A DNA stretch of 64,000 nucleotides from Acidobacteriota bacterium (lineage in GTDB: Bacteria; Acidobacteriota; Terriglobia; Acidiferrales; UBA7541). The stretch's first letter is position 1. Each line of letters opens with the position of its first letter. The position numbers were made by a program, and so were the translations under genes. The stretch lies in contig QHYK01000056.1 of the NCBI GenBank assembly GCA_003224085.1, positions 1 to 64,000 on the forward strand. The letters are read 5' to 3'. The notes under the pieces were generated by a model. It did no database searches. It was not told the DNA's origin and worked only from the letters and a program-made list of their open reading frames with translations. Shown piece after piece: positions 52,064-62,000 of this stretch.

Positions 52064-53758
52064 TCAATAGCCGGCGGCCTTGCCGGAGCCGCGTTCGTCG
52101 TGGCCGCCTTGGAGCCAGCCGTCGCTGATCAAAATAGCTTCAACGCGCGCGATCACTGCTGGCTTGGACTCTTCAATCGGATAACCGGCTTTTTTGAGCA
52201 GGGCAATGGTGTCCGGGGAGATGCCGCGCTCAATATCGAGCCGGTCGGGCTTCCATTGATGGTGGACGCGCGGGAAGTCGATGGCGTCTTGAATGTTCAT
52301 GCCGAAGTCGATGACGTATAGCATGACTTGCAAGACGGCCGTAATGATTTGAGAGCCGCCGGGAGCGCCGAGGACCAGAAAAGGCTTGCCGTCTTTCAGG
52401 ACGATGGTGGGAACCATCGAAGAAAGCGGGCGGCGTCCCGGAGCGATGGAATTGGACTCGCCTTGAACCAGACCGAAGAGATTGGGCGCACCGGGCTTGG
52501 CGGCGAAGTCGTCCATTTCGTCGTTGAGGAGAAAGCCAGCTTCGGGCACGGTCACTTTACTGCCATAGCCGGCGTTGAGCGTGTAGGTAACGGCGACCAC
52601 GTTGCCTTGTTCATCGGCGATGCTGTAGTGCGTCGTGTCCGAGCCTTCAGCGGCCCCCGGGGGTAAACCCGGTCTGATCAGATCGCTAGGCGTGGCGAGT
52701 ACGGGATCGATGGACTCGCGCCGCGCGGTAATGTACGTGGGATCGAGCATAGCCGCGATGGGGTTCTTCACGAAATCGGGATCGCCCAGATATTCATTGC
52801 GGTCGGCATAATAGCGGCGCATTGCTTCGGCCAGATAATGGTAAGCCGTTGCGGAGCCGGCGTGGGATTTTTCGTAGCCCGTTCCGTCGAGCATGGCGAG
52901 CATTTGCAGGATGCCAACGCCGCCGGAGCTGGGCGGCGGCGAAGAGAGGATGTGGTAGCCCTTGTAGTCGCCTTCAAGTGGTTTTCGCTCGACCGCCTGG
53001 TATTCGCGAAGATCATCCAAACTAATCAGCCCGCCGTTCTTCTCCATTTCCCGCGCAAGGATGTGCGCAGTTTCGCCTTCGTAGAACTCCTTGGCCCCGT
53101 TGTGGGCGATGCGTTCGAGCGTGCGAGCGAGTTCGGGCTGCTGAAAATTCTCGTTCCAGTTATAAAAAGCGCCGCCTTTGAGGAAAATGCGCTTGGCTTC
53201 AGGGAATTGCGAGAGGGGATCGGCGTTAGCTTTGAGCGAGCGCATGAGCGAATACGAAACCGGAAAGCCTGAGGAAGCAAGCTGGATCGCAGGCTGCAGC
53301 ACTTCTGTCCACGGTTTCGTGCCATACTTTTTCAGGGCGAGTTCGAGGCCGCGCACAGTGCCCGGCACGCCGACGGCGCGCCAGCCGAGCAAACTGTCTT
53401 TTGTAGGGTTGCCGCTGGCGTCCAGATACATGTCGTGCGTGGCTTTGCGGGGAGCTTTTTCGCGAAAATCGATGAACGTGGTGTGGCCATCGGCCATGCG
53501 GATGAGCACGAACCCGCCGCCTCCGATGTTTCCGGCAAACGGATACGTTACAGCGAGAGCAAAGCCGACAGCGACAGCTGCGTCAACGGCATTTCCGCCG
53601 GATTTCAATACAGCAACACCCACGTCGGCGGCCAACGGTTCCTGCGCGACGACCATGCCTTTGCGGGCGTAGACCGGATCGTGTGCATAGGACGACGGCA
53701 GGAGAAGGGCGAAAATCAGAGCGATGGACAGGAATTTCAGGGGAAGCGAGTTTTTCAT
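52064..53758 (-). CDS. ggt: Gamma-glutamyltransferase precursor
   Basis: Periplasmic Ntn-hydrolase that hydrolyses or transfers gamma-glutamyl groups from glutathione-like peptides. Signal peptide LKFLSIALIFALLLPSSYA, then KGMVVAQEPLAADVGVAVLKSGGNAVDAAVAVGFALAVTYP. Self-cleavage occurs before the nucleophile Thr in GSDTTHYSIADEQGNVVAVTYTLN (near residue 380). The oxyanion region PLSSMVPTIV and GAPGGSQII are also present. ATG 53758 is chosen; ATG 53767 is three codons earlier. 564 residues, full length. In a bacillithiol organism its physiological substrate is open. Confidence 0.94.
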   Translation of the reverse strand: MKNSLPLKFLSIALIFALLLPSSYAHDPVYARKGMVVAQEPLAADVGVAVLKSGGNAVDAAVAVGFALAVTYPFAGNIGGGGFVLIRMADGHTTFIDFREKAPRKATHDMYLDASGNPTKDSLLGWRAVGVPGTVRGLELALKKYGTKPWTEVLQPAIQLASSGFPVSYSLMRSLKANADPLSQFPEAKRIFLKGGAFYNWNENFQQPELARTLERIAHNGAKEFYEGETAHILAREMEKNGGLISLDDLREYQAVERKPLEGDYKGYHILSSPPPSSGGVGILQMLAMLDGTGYEKSHAGSATAYHYLAEAMRRYYADRNEYLGDPDFVKNPIAAMLDPTYITARRESIDPVLATPSDLIRPGLPPGAAEGSDTTHYSIADEQGNVVAVTYTLNAGYGSKVTVPEAGFLLNDEMDDFAAKPGAPNLFGLVQGESNSIAPGRRPLSSMVPTIVLKDGKPFLVLGAPGGSQIITAVLQVMLYVIDFGMNIQDAIDFPRVHHQWKPDRLDIERGISPDTIALLKKAGYPIEESKPAVIARVEAILISDGWLQGGHDERGSGKAAGY

Positions 53759-54073
53759 GGACGGCATTATAGGGAGATTCGGCTCAATTGTCGCTGGAAG
53801 GCTAAGAAGATACGTGGAAAGTCGAGGAGCTGAAGGTCGATGAGTCAAAAAAGAAAACCAAAAGATTGGCTCTGTTGACATCCTGCCTCGAGAGCGCATC
53901 TCCCCGAACCTGTCATCTCGAATCCCCGCGCTTTTCGCAGGGTGAGGGATCTGCTTTTTGGTTTTTGCGGGGCCTTCTGATTGCGGATGTCAACTGAGCC
54001 AGAAAGATTCAACATCGAGAAGCGATGGAAGAATGCTTGCAAAACAACCACCCATCCCAATAGCGTAGAAAGA
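53759..54073. other. Spacer with dispersed-repeat-like sequence
   Basis: No gene seen. Around 53911-53955 it contains CTGTCATCTCGAATCCCCGCG and GGGTGAGGGATCTG, resembling the segments near 1572-1598 (CTCGGAATGACAGG) and 2213-2263. These look like remnants of a dispersed intergenic element, but the copies are too diverged to align with certainty. Confidence 0.4.
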
Positions 54074-54301
54074 ATGTTTAAGACGCTGAGTTATTACTGG
54101 AATGCAGCGCGCGGCTACCGATTGAAACCCTGGAAGAGCCCCTACCTGCGCTGGCGGTTTGAAACGTTTCTTGGAAAAGAAGCGGCAGACCTTACCGCGC
54201 GTAAGTTCTTTCATCTCCTCTGGAAGTACCGCGAACACATGCAACGGTTTGTGGGCTGGGCCGCAGAACGACGACGCGTCCAAAGTCGACGCCACGCGTG
54301 A
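54074..54301 (+). CDS. Small basic protein of unknown function (75 aa)
   Basis: MFKTLSYYWNAARGYRLKP followed by WKSPYLRWRFETFLGKEAADLTARKFFHLLWKYREHMQRFVGWAAERR. Rich in Trp, Tyr and Arg, predicted mostly helical, with no membrane segment. The regular aromatic/basic pattern argues for a real gene; the frame is open further up to 53981, but that part looks non-coding. Only a weak ribosome site. No family recognised. Confidence 0.5.
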   Translation: MFKTLSYYWNAARGYRLKPWKSPYLRWRFETFLGKEAADLTARKFFHLLWKYREHMQRFVGWAAERRRVQSRRHA

Positions 54302-54370
54302 AAACGGTGATTGGTGACCCGTGACTGGTGCTCGTGTTTTGTGACTCGTAGATTCTCCTCGCGGCGTAAA

Positions 54371-54398
54371 TTGACGCATCCCGGATCCCCTATATAAT
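54371..54398 (+). promoter_or_regulatory. Sigma-70-like promoter for the radical SAM gene
   Basis: TTGACG at 54371-54376, 16-base spacer, TATAAT at 54393-54398. Transcription would start near 54405, leaving a leader of about 65 bases to the GTG at 54471. A second TATAAT at 54445-54450 has no matching -35. Confidence 0.6.
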
Positions 54399-54470
54399 TC
54401 TTGTAACCTGTTCGCTGCAATTCCTCGCCTGCCTGCTGCGGGCGTATAATCATGGTTGGGAGGAGAGTCC

Positions 54471-55583
54471 GTGGAAGAACTGAAGATCCTCCAGAAAACG
54501 CGAGAACTGCACGAAGCGCGCTGGTGGGAGCCGGAAGCGAACGGGCGCGTCCACTGCTACCTTTGCCCGCGGCACTGCCGCATTCATCCGGGACAGTCAG
54601 GATTCTGCTTCATTCGAATCAATCAAGACGGAAGATTGTATAACCTGGGATACGGCGCGCCCGCGGCCTTGCAAATTGATCCCATCGAGAAAAAGCCGCT
54701 GAATCATTTTCTGCCGGGGACGCGCATCTTCAGCATGGGCACGGCGGGCTGCAACATGGGTTGTTTTTTCTGCCAGAACTGGGACATTTCGAAATCGCGC
54801 TCGGACCAGGTGCGCTCGCAGGAAATTCCGCCGGAAGATGTGCCGCTTTTGGCGATGAAATACGGATGCGAGTCGCTGGCGTTCACGTACAACGAGCCTA
54901 CGATTTGGGGCGAGTACGTGATCGACATCAGCAAAGAAGCGAAGAAATTCGGATTAAAAACCGTGATGGTGACGAACGGGTACGTCACGTACGATGCGTT
55001 TCACGACATTTATGACCACATCGATGCGGCGAACGTGGACTTGAAGGCGTTTACCGAGAATTTCTACGGCAAGATTACACTGACGCATTTACAGCCTGTG
55101 CTCGAGACTCTCGAATGGCTGAAAAAAGAAACAAAGGTGTGGTTCGAGATTACCAACCTGATGATACCGACGTTGAATGACGACCAGGCGGAGACAAGAC
55201 AACTTGCGGAGTGGATTTTGACACATCTGGGGCCGGACGTGCCGCTGCACTTCACGGCGTTTCATCCGGATTTCAAGCTGCAGGACAAGCCGCGGACGCC
55301 GGCAGCTACGCTAGATCGTGCGAGGCAAATCGCGATGGAAGTCGGCTTGCGCTACGTGTATGAGGGGAATATTTACAGCGACGGGGCGAACACGTATTGC
55401 CCGAATTGCAAGGAGCTGCTTGTGCGGCGGTCGTGGCACGATGTAGTGGAGTATCGCGTCGCGGATGGCGGGTGCCCGAAGTGCGGATTCGCCATTCCAG
55501 GTGTCTGGACGAACGACGCAAAGAGAAAGCCAAATCACTCCTTGCTGACAAGTGCGCGGAAGTACACTCACCTGAATTTGTAA
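54471..55583 (+). CDS. AmmeMemoRadiSam-system-type radical SAM enzyme
   Basis: Radical SAM protein related to pyruvate-formate-lyase activators. Cluster motif C-x3-C-x2-C in GTAGCNMGCFFCQNWDISKSR (near residue 95). Before it, CYLCPRHCRI...GFC and after it, a C-terminal CPNC...CPKCG pair form additional metal sites, as in this subfamily. SAM-binding stretches LAFTYNEPTIWGEYVID and VMVTNGYV. GTG 54471 follows GGGAGGAGAG. About 370 residues, complete. The AMMECR1 and Memo partners of the named system are not adjacent, so membership is by similarity only. Confidence 0.87.
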   Translation: MEELKILQKTRELHEARWWEPEANGRVHCYLCPRHCRIHPGQSGFCFIRINQDGRLYNLGYGAPAALQIDPIEKKPLNHFLPGTRIFSMGTAGCNMGCFFCQNWDISKSRSDQVRSQEIPPEDVPLLAMKYGCESLAFTYNEPTIWGEYVIDISKEAKKFGLKTVMVTNGYVTYDAFHDIYDHIDAANVDLKAFTENFYGKITLTHLQPVLETLEWLKKETKVWFEITNLMIPTLNDDQAETRQLAEWILTHLGPDVPLHFTAFHPDFKLQDKPRTPAATLDRARQIAMEVGLRYVYEGNIYSDGANTYCPNCKELLVRRSWHDVVEYRVADGGCPKCGFAIPGVWTNDAKRKPNHSLLTSARKYTHLNL

Positions 55584-55591
55584 GGCTTGGC

Positions 55592-56251
55592 TCAGTACCC
55601 GTGGAAACGATAGAAGCCGGGGCCGACGCGCATGCTGTGATGCCAGGCGATCGGGAAAGCCCACCATACGAGAGAGCCAAGGATCGTTTGCCACACCGTG
55701 AGCGGAAGAATGTTTCGCTCTTTCCAGAACAGCCACGCCATTAAGGCCCCGCCCACAAACGTGAGAGGCACGAGGACAGGATTGGGCCAATGGAGCAGTG
55801 CGAAGAACATGCCTGAGATCAGCGAAACACGCAGCGGATTGTCGGTGGCAGCGAGGAGACGATTGGTGACGAGAGAATTCAAGCCGACCTGTTGCAGCAA
55901 GCAGAAGAACATGTAGCCAAAGAAGCGACTGGGAAGAAGAACGTGATAGAAGGTGTGCTGCTCGCCTTCGAGAAGGAGGCCGGTCGCTAAAATTGCGAGA
56001 GCGCAGGGCACGAAAACCACCGAAGCGCGTTTCGCGGTGCTCCATAGATTGTCGGTGCGCCAGCCGAGGGATCGCAGTGTGTCTTTGTTCCACGCGAAGC
56101 TGGCAATCAGCCAAACGGGAAAGATAATCCAGGAATACTGATAGTAGTCCTGGCGCTGCCAGATGTACCACGCGACGCAGGCGCTGAATAGGAAAGCTTC
56201 TACGAGAGGGAAGCGGCGCGAGGCGGTAACCGTCATTGTTGAGCTAATCAT
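55592..56251 (-). CDS. CPBP-family intramembrane protease-like protein with altered motif 1
   Basis: Seven or eight membrane helices; the CPBP (Abi/CAAX) region spans about residues 115-210. Motif 2, GMFFALLHWPNPVLVPLTFVGGALMAWLF, keeps its His, and motif 3, GSLVWWAFPIAWH, is present. Motif 1, normally EExxxR, reads LQQVGLNSLVTNRL: both catalytic Glu residues are Gln. The protein may be inactive as a protease or act as a scaffold. 219 residues. Its ATG overlaps the stop of the preceding gene by eight bases. Confidence 0.75.
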   Translation of the reverse strand: MISSTMTVTASRRFPLVEAFLFSACVAWYIWQRQDYYQYSWIIFPVWLIASFAWNKDTLRSLGWRTDNLWSTAKRASVVFVPCALAILATGLLLEGEQHTFYHVLLPSRFFGYMFFCLLQQVGLNSLVTNRLLAATDNPLRVSLISGMFFALLHWPNPVLVPLTFVGGALMAWLFWKERNILPLTVWQTILGSLVWWAFPIAWHHSMRVGPGFYRFHGY

Positions 56252-56606
56252 GGAGTGTCTCTTGGTTAGGATGACTTAAATCAAGAAGCTGCAAAGCACT
56301 TTCAAAGAGCTGGTCGATTTCTTTCTCGCTGACTTCGTGAGGCGCGAGGAAGGAATGAAGGTCGAAGTCGGGGAATCCGCGATTGGTGACGCGGGCCGGG
56401 AGAAGCTCGCGCAAGCGGCGGGAATCGATGGAGCCGAGCTGGCGAATCTCTTCGAAGACAACGCGTCGCAAGGGATCCTGAAAGACATTCGGGTCGAGCA
56501 GGCGGCAGATTTCGCCGCGGGTTCCGCCTTTGATCAGGACGGAGCACAAGAAGCGCAACGTGTTCCTTTCAAGCACTTGTTGGCTGGCAGGTTCTGAACC
56601 GGTCAT
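56244..56606 (-). CDS. Small helical protein, DnaB-N-like pattern (120 aa)
   Basis: TLRFLCSVLIKGGTRGEICRLLDPNVFQDPLRRVVFEEIRQLGSID. The arrangement of helices and the VFQDPLRRVVFEEI motif are reminiscent of the DnaB/primase-like N-terminal helical bundle, but similarity is weak. No zinc or catalytic motif is seen. It lies 12 bases after the lipoprotein gene and overlaps the CPBP gene, so the three form an operon. Function unknown. Confidence 0.6.
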   Translation of the reverse strand: MTGSEPASQQVLERNTLRFLCSVLIKGGTRGEICRLLDPNVFQDPLRRVVFEEIRQLGSIDSRRLRELLPARVTNRGFPDFDLHSFLAPHEVSEKEIDQLFESALQLLDLSHPNQETLHD

Positions 56607-56618
56607 GGGAATCCCATC

Positions 56619-57410
56619 TTACTTCGCGGCTGGCGGGGCAATCTGCTGCCGGATGAGCTCTTCGACTCGAGACCAGACGGCGGGGTCGCACTCAATCTCC
56701 GTGTGAGTCTTGGCAAAGGCCCGATCATACCAAGGGTACTCGACGCAATGAATCGGGTGTTCCTTGTAATCGAAACGAAAATTTCCAAGGATTTGGGTTT
56801 TCGCGGGATCGGCGGCGCGGATTTCCTTCCTTCCGTGGATCATGCCGTTGGGCTGATAGAAGTTCACGGCGCGGGCGACGTTGGGAGGAATCATGCTATC
56901 GTCCGCACCAAATCGACGCACGCTGTCCACCTGAACGGTAAGGCGAACGGGGATGCCGCGTTTGTCGAGTTCGCGGGCAAGCTGGACCATGGCCGAACCA
57001 CCCCAACTATGACCATAAAGAATAATGCGCGCCTGGCGTTTTTCGTTGTCGGAGAGCAAACCGGAGCGGTCCGCCCCCAATTGTGTGAGAATCGCGTGCA
57101 AGGCTTTCTCGCGGCGGCGATTCTCGAAGGTTTCGACGTAAACGCCGTTGGGATACTCGGCGCGAAGATGCTCGGCAAGTATCACTTCGCCGTGAATGGG
57201 GTTATCGTGCCGCACGACCCCTCCAACAAAGCCAACTACGATTATGGGAGGGCTTGCAGCAGGCGTCAGCGATACAGGTGGAACAGAAGGCCAGTCGTGG
57301 CGATGAGTGACGGGAGTAGAGCAGGCGGCACAGAAGGCCAGCAGGCCCAGCGGGAGAAAAGGGGCGGGGGATCGCCCAGAAACCGTGCGTCCAAAGCGCA
57401 GGAGAATCAC
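56619..57410 (-). CDS. Lipoprotein with alpha/beta-hydrolase fold
   Basis: Begins at GTG 57410 with a lipoprotein signal (FLPLGLLAFCAAC, lipid-carrying Cys near residue 30). The mature part has an oxyanion region VVGFVGGVVRHDN and a nucleophile elbow ILYGHSWGGSAMVQLA. Other blocks: VDSVRRFGADDSMIPPNVARAVNFYQPNG and EHPIHCVEYPW. Related to secreted lipases or thioesterase-like proteins of unknown substrate. First gene of a three-gene operon; divergent from NDH-2 with 49 bases between starts. The frame is open upstream to 57485, overlapping NDH-2, so that start is unlikely. Confidence 0.68.
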   Translation of the reverse strand: MILLRFGRTVSGRSPAPFLPLGLLAFCAACSTPVTHRHDWPSVPPVSLTPAASPPIIVVGFVGGVVRHDNPIHGEVILAEHLRAEYPNGVYVETFENRRREKALHAILTQLGADRSGLLSDNEKRQARIILYGHSWGGSAMVQLARELDKRGIPVRLTVQVDSVRRFGADDSMIPPNVARAVNFYQPNGMIHGRKEIRAADPAKTQILGNFRFDYKEHPIHCVEYPWYDRAFAKTHTEIECDPAVWSRVEELIRQQIAPPAAK

Positions 57411-57459
57411 TCTAATTGAGATGATGTTCGTTGGAACCGGGTTGTGCTGAGGGAGGGAA

Positions 57460-58788
57460 ATGGAGCCAAAACATAAAGTCGTCATTCTGGGTGGAGGATT
57501 CGGCGGCCTGGCGGCGGCGCAGAAATTGAAGCGCGCGCCGGTGGAAGTTGCGCTAATTGACCGCCGGAATTTTCATTTGTTTCAGCCACTGCTGTATCAG
57601 GTGGCTACCGGATCGCTGTCTCCGGGAGAAATTGCGGCGCCGCTGCGGAGCGTCCTGAGCCGGCAGAAGAATGCGCGCGTGTTGCTCGGTGAAGCGGCGG
57701 ACGTTGATCTGGAGGCGAAGCGGGTGGTTCTGCGCGACGGCGATAGTTACCCCTATGATTCTTTGATCGTGGCGAGCGGGTCGCAGACGTCGTATTACGG
57801 AAATGATGCGTGGCGGCAATGGGCGCCGAGCCTGAAGTCGGTTGAGGAAGCGACGGCCATCCGACACAAGATCTTGTATGCGTTCGAACGCGCCGAGCGG
57901 GCGGCAACGGAAGAGGAAGCGCGTGCGTGGCTGACATTTGTCATTGTAGGAGCGGGAGCGACGGGGCTGGAACTGTCCGGCGCACTTGCGGAGATTGCTC
58001 GCGAGACGTTGCGGCACGATTTTCGGAAAATTCGGCCGCAGGAGGCGAGAATTCTTTTGCTTGAAGGAGCGCCGCGCGTGCTGGGCGCTTATCCGGAGGA
58101 TTTGTCGGCGAAGGCTGAGAAGCTGCTGACGGGCCTTGGTGTGGAAGTCATCAAAGGCGTGATGGTGACGGACATTTGCGCGGACGGCGTGACGTTCAAG
58201 CGCGGAGATTCAACGGAGTCGCTGGCGGCTCGGACGGTTATCTGGGCCGGCGGAGTGACGACCACGCCTTTCGGAGAGAGGCTTGCGCAACGCGCGAAAG
58301 CGGAGACGGACCGAAACGGCCGCATCAAAGTGCGACCGGACCTGACGATACCGAATTATCCGGATATTTTCATCATCGGCGACCTGGCACACGCCGTGGA
58401 TGAAAAAGGGAAGCCGCTGCCGGGAGTCGCGCAGGTGGCCATGCAAGGCGGAGCGTATGCGGCGAAAACGATTCGCGCGCGCGTAGAAGGGAAGCCGCCG
58501 CTTCGCCCCTTTCATTACTTCAACAAAGGGGACATGGCGGTCATTGGGCGGGCCGCGGCGGTGGCGAATATTTTTGGCGTACACCTTTCCGGCTGGCCCG
58601 CGTGGCTCATCTGGCTTTTTGTACACTTGATGTACATCGTGGAATTTCAGAGCCGCGTGCTGGTTTTTGTTCAGTGGGGATTTGAATACCTGACCTTCAG
58701 CCGGGGGGCGCGGTTGATTACTGGGACGGCGGCTACGGATTCCGTGACGAAACCGGAAGCGCTGCAAAATATGGGCGACGGGCGCTAA
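57460..58788 (+). CDS. Type II NADH dehydrogenase (NDH-2)
   Basis: Single-subunit, non-proton-pumping NADH:quinone oxidoreductase. FAD site VVILGGGFGGLAAAQKLKRA (residues about 7-26); NADH site FVIVGAGATGLELSGALAEIA (about 163-183); then TVIWAGGV and IFIIGDLAHAVDEKGKPLPGVAQVAMQGG. The C-terminal stretch, with GWPAWLIWLFVHLMYIVEFQ, is the membrane-anchoring amphipathic part. 442 residues. GAGGGAGGG before the ATG. Confidence 0.93.
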   Translation: MEPKHKVVILGGGFGGLAAAQKLKRAPVEVALIDRRNFHLFQPLLYQVATGSLSPGEIAAPLRSVLSRQKNARVLLGEAADVDLEAKRVVLRDGDSYPYDSLIVASGSQTSYYGNDAWRQWAPSLKSVEEATAIRHKILYAFERAERAATEEEARAWLTFVIVGAGATGLELSGALAEIARETLRHDFRKIRPQEARILLLEGAPRVLGAYPEDLSAKAEKLLTGLGVEVIKGVMVTDICADGVTFKRGDSTESLAARTVIWAGGVTTTPFGERLAQRAKAETDRNGRIKVRPDLTIPNYPDIFIIGDLAHAVDEKGKPLPGVAQVAMQGGAYAAKTIRARVEGKPPLRPFHYFNKGDMAVIGRAAAVANIFGVHLSGWPAWLIWLFVHLMYIVEFQSRVLVFVQWGFEYLTFSRGARLITGTAATDSVTKPEALQNMGDGR

Positions 58789-58814
58789 GTTGGTGGCGTT
58801 CAAAAACTTGTTTG

Positions 58815-59057
58815 TTATACGCGTTTCGCTGCCTTGGCATCGGCCACACGAATGAATACGCGCTCGCCGAGCGCCCGCGCCGCGCGAGTGATCGTATCGA
58901 GCAGACATTGCGCGGATCCAGTTGTGACCGGCTCGTACGAAGCTGTCTCGCCATGGCCCGTTTCGTCTTTTGCTGCTCGTGCATGGCCTGTTGCAGTTGC
59001 CACGCCAGAACTCGCTTGATGGCCACGGCCTCCGAGGAGGCTATCGAAGGTTGACCC
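58815..59057 (-). pseudogene. Decayed XRE-family (HigA-like) HTH regulator
   Basis: Three frames together recreate the usual order of a small helix-turn-helix protein: GSTFDSLL (near 59057), then AIKRVLAWQLQQAMHEQQKTKRAMARQLRTSRSQLD (about 59023-58916), then LLDTITRAARALGERVFIRVADAKAA ending at 58815. No start codon remains, and the frame changes twice. It lies just downstream of the Oar receptor gene. No toxin gene remains nearby. Confidence 0.65.
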
Positions 59058-59065
59058 GCTGCTGG

Positions 59066-62000
59066 TTAGAAGCTGAGCTTCATGCCCAATTGAATCTGGC
59101 GCGCACCGGTGGTGAAATCGGGCCGAAACGTTTCCAAAGTCGATTGCCCAAAGACGGTCGTGTCGGCCAGAAGATTATCGGGCTGATTGAACTGCACGCG
59201 ATTAAAGAGATTGTAAAATTCGAAGCGCATGTCGAGCTTGATGCGTTCGTGAATTCCCACCTGCTTATTTAGAACGGCATCGGAATTGTTGATCCCTGGA
59301 CCGCGGAAATGATTGCGGCCCAGGTTGCCGCCTGAGCCGAAGGCGGGGGTGGAAAAAAGCGCGGGCGAAGGCCCCGTTTGCGTCCGCGGGTCGCTGCTGG
59401 GTGGAACGGTCACTCCCTTGTTCAAATCGGGGCGAGCAACCAAGCCAGTGTGCTGAGTGTCAAAACTCGTAAAAATCTCGAAGGGCAGGCCGCTTGAAAG
59501 CGTAGTGATGCCGGAGATGGTCCAGCCACTGACGAGCAGATTCGTAGCCGCTCCGTGCGAGTGATGTTTGCGCCCCAGGGGAAGCTGCCAGGAATAGTTC
59601 ACCGCGAGGCGGTGCGTGACGTCAAATTCGGAATTTCCGCGCTCGGCACGCAGGTTGAAGGAGTCTCTCGGGTATGGCGGGAAGAGAATATTGTTGCTAA
59701 TCGGAATCAGCGCGTCCGGCCCGTCATCGATGGCGTGCGAATAAGTATAGGCCCCCTGGATGGCAAAGCCATGCGACGGTCGCTTGGTGATGTTCAACTG
59801 GAACGCGTGATAAATGGAGTTGGAGATGCCTTTGAAGAGTTCCGCTTGAAGAAAGGCGCTGTTGTTGGCGACAGCATTGCCATCCGGAAAAAGGGGCGGC
59901 AGCGAGCCGTTGTTCACACCAAGCCAGAGGTTCGTGAATTGTAATGTGCTTTGGCTGCACTGGCCGGTGGGAGGATCATTAAGGCCCATGTTTGAAGGGT
60001 TCCCCGGAACGCAGAAGGATTCGTACTGCGCGAGCCGGTCGGGTTGCGGGGGATTGCCATCGACCAGACGGATGAGATGCGTTCCTTTCGACCCCACGTA
60101 GTTGGCCTCGAGAAGAAGGCTGGGATACGGCTCAATCTGAATGCCCGTGCTCCAGCTTTGCGAATAAGGCGTACTCAAATGCGGATCAACGAGAAACGGG
60201 AGAATCGGGGAGCAGGGTGTGCCAGCTGGGGGACAGTTGTTTACCACCGCGGAATCGGGAAAAGTACCCACGGGCGTCTGCGCAGAAAGAGTACAAGCTT
60301 GAAAGGCTCCGACAAAAAAACCGGAGCAGACTTGCGTTTCCAGCATTTGGAACGGCGGGTCGCCGCGCAAGAGGCTGACAAGCTGACCGAACACGCGGTC
60401 GCGGTAAATACCGTAACCGGCGCGAAGGGAGGTCTTGCCAGTCCGGAATGGATCCCACGCTACCGAAGCGCGCGGCTCGAAGCCCTTCCCATCATCCTGA
60501 TAAAGCGGAGCTCTTCCCGGGCCTTCGCCGATTTGCGTAAACGTGAATGGCCCTGGCCCGTCCGGCGAAACGGTAAGGGTGGACATCCGGTTCTGAACCT
60601 CGACGGGCACACCAAAGAACTCGTAACGCAGCCCGTAACTGAAAGTCAGATTGGGAATGATTTTGTAAGAATCCTGCGCGTAGGCGGCGAACTCCCGCTG
60701 GCGAAAGCCGCGCTCGTCCGTGGCGGTGCGCGTTCCCGAAGTGTCAAAGAATTGCGCTTGCGTTTGGAAATCGACGCCGCCCAAAAGCTGCCAAACCAAG
60801 TTCTGCAGGTTCACGCATGCCTGCATCTGCTGCGGAGTGCACGAACTGGGTTCGAAGCCCGTGCCGGTGGTCGAAGGGATATCAAAATTGGAGAACACGC
60901 CGGAGTCGGTGATGGTGCGCGAAGCGAAATTGTTCGAGCTGTTGGAATAGACGCCGCGATACTCGCCCCCGGTTTTGAGCGTGTGCCGTCCGAGGACCCA
61001 GGAAATGTTTTCGCCCGCGGTATAGGTTCCGGCGTTGCGTGTCGAGCCGCTGGTATCACCAAGGAAAATACAGCCAAAGCCGGCGAGACTGCCCGTCAAC
61101 GGAACATCTTTCCCGCGGCCCACAGGGTCCAGCCCGAGAGGATTGAGGCTGGGGCTATCGAAAAGGTTCGTGCCCGTGCATGTCAGCGGGAACTCCAGTC
61201 GATTGAAGGCCAGATGCAGCTCATTGATGAGGCCCCGCGCGGCCGTGGAAGTCAAGCGCGCGGTGAGGTTGTGATTGTGCTGCAGCGTGGAAACCCCGCC
61301 GATGCCCGAGAGAAAGTCTTCATGCTGGTAATCGGAGTCCGAATATTGGTTAAAAGTGTAGCGGACCGAAAGAATCGCCTGTTCGGAAAAGTCATGGTCG
61401 ATGCGCCCGGTAACGTTGTTAGAGTTCACCAGTGAGTGGCTGGGGAAATGAAGAAGGCCGCGAGCGCCATCCACAATGGTTCCGTTTGGATTCGGGTAAA
61501 CGGCGAAGATTTGCTGGATGAGCGGGTCGAGGGGCAGCCCGCCAGCGCCAAAGTTGGTGCCATTGTTGGGAGAATTGGGCGTACTAACGTCCACGTTAGC
61601 CGATTGCCCATTGCTGGTATAAGTGAAGACGCCGGTCTTGAAGGCTGCGGTGGGCACAATGCTGGTTTTCAAGAGCGTTGTGCTAAACCGCCAGATGTCT
61701 TCGTTAACGAAGAAGAAGGTCTTGTTTTTTTGAATGGGTCCAGCAACCGAATAGCCCACCTGATTGCGCACGAAAGGATCCTGATGGCGGTCCTGGGCAA
61801 AAAAGTCTTTGGCGGAAAGCGCGGTGTAGCGCCCGAACCAGTAAATATCGGCGTGAAGATTGTTGGTGCCCTGCTTGGTGACAATGTCGATGATGGCGCC
61901 GTTGTTGCGGCCAAACTCCGGCATATAGTTGTTAGTGATCACGCGGAATTCCTGCGTATTCTCCGGATTTAGCCTGCCAGGGCCGCCGGGGAAGCCTCCC

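Noticed and set aside
60044-61435. 463-codon open frame on the plus strand
   Set aside because: Antisense to the Oar receptor, Arg-rich with no domain signal.
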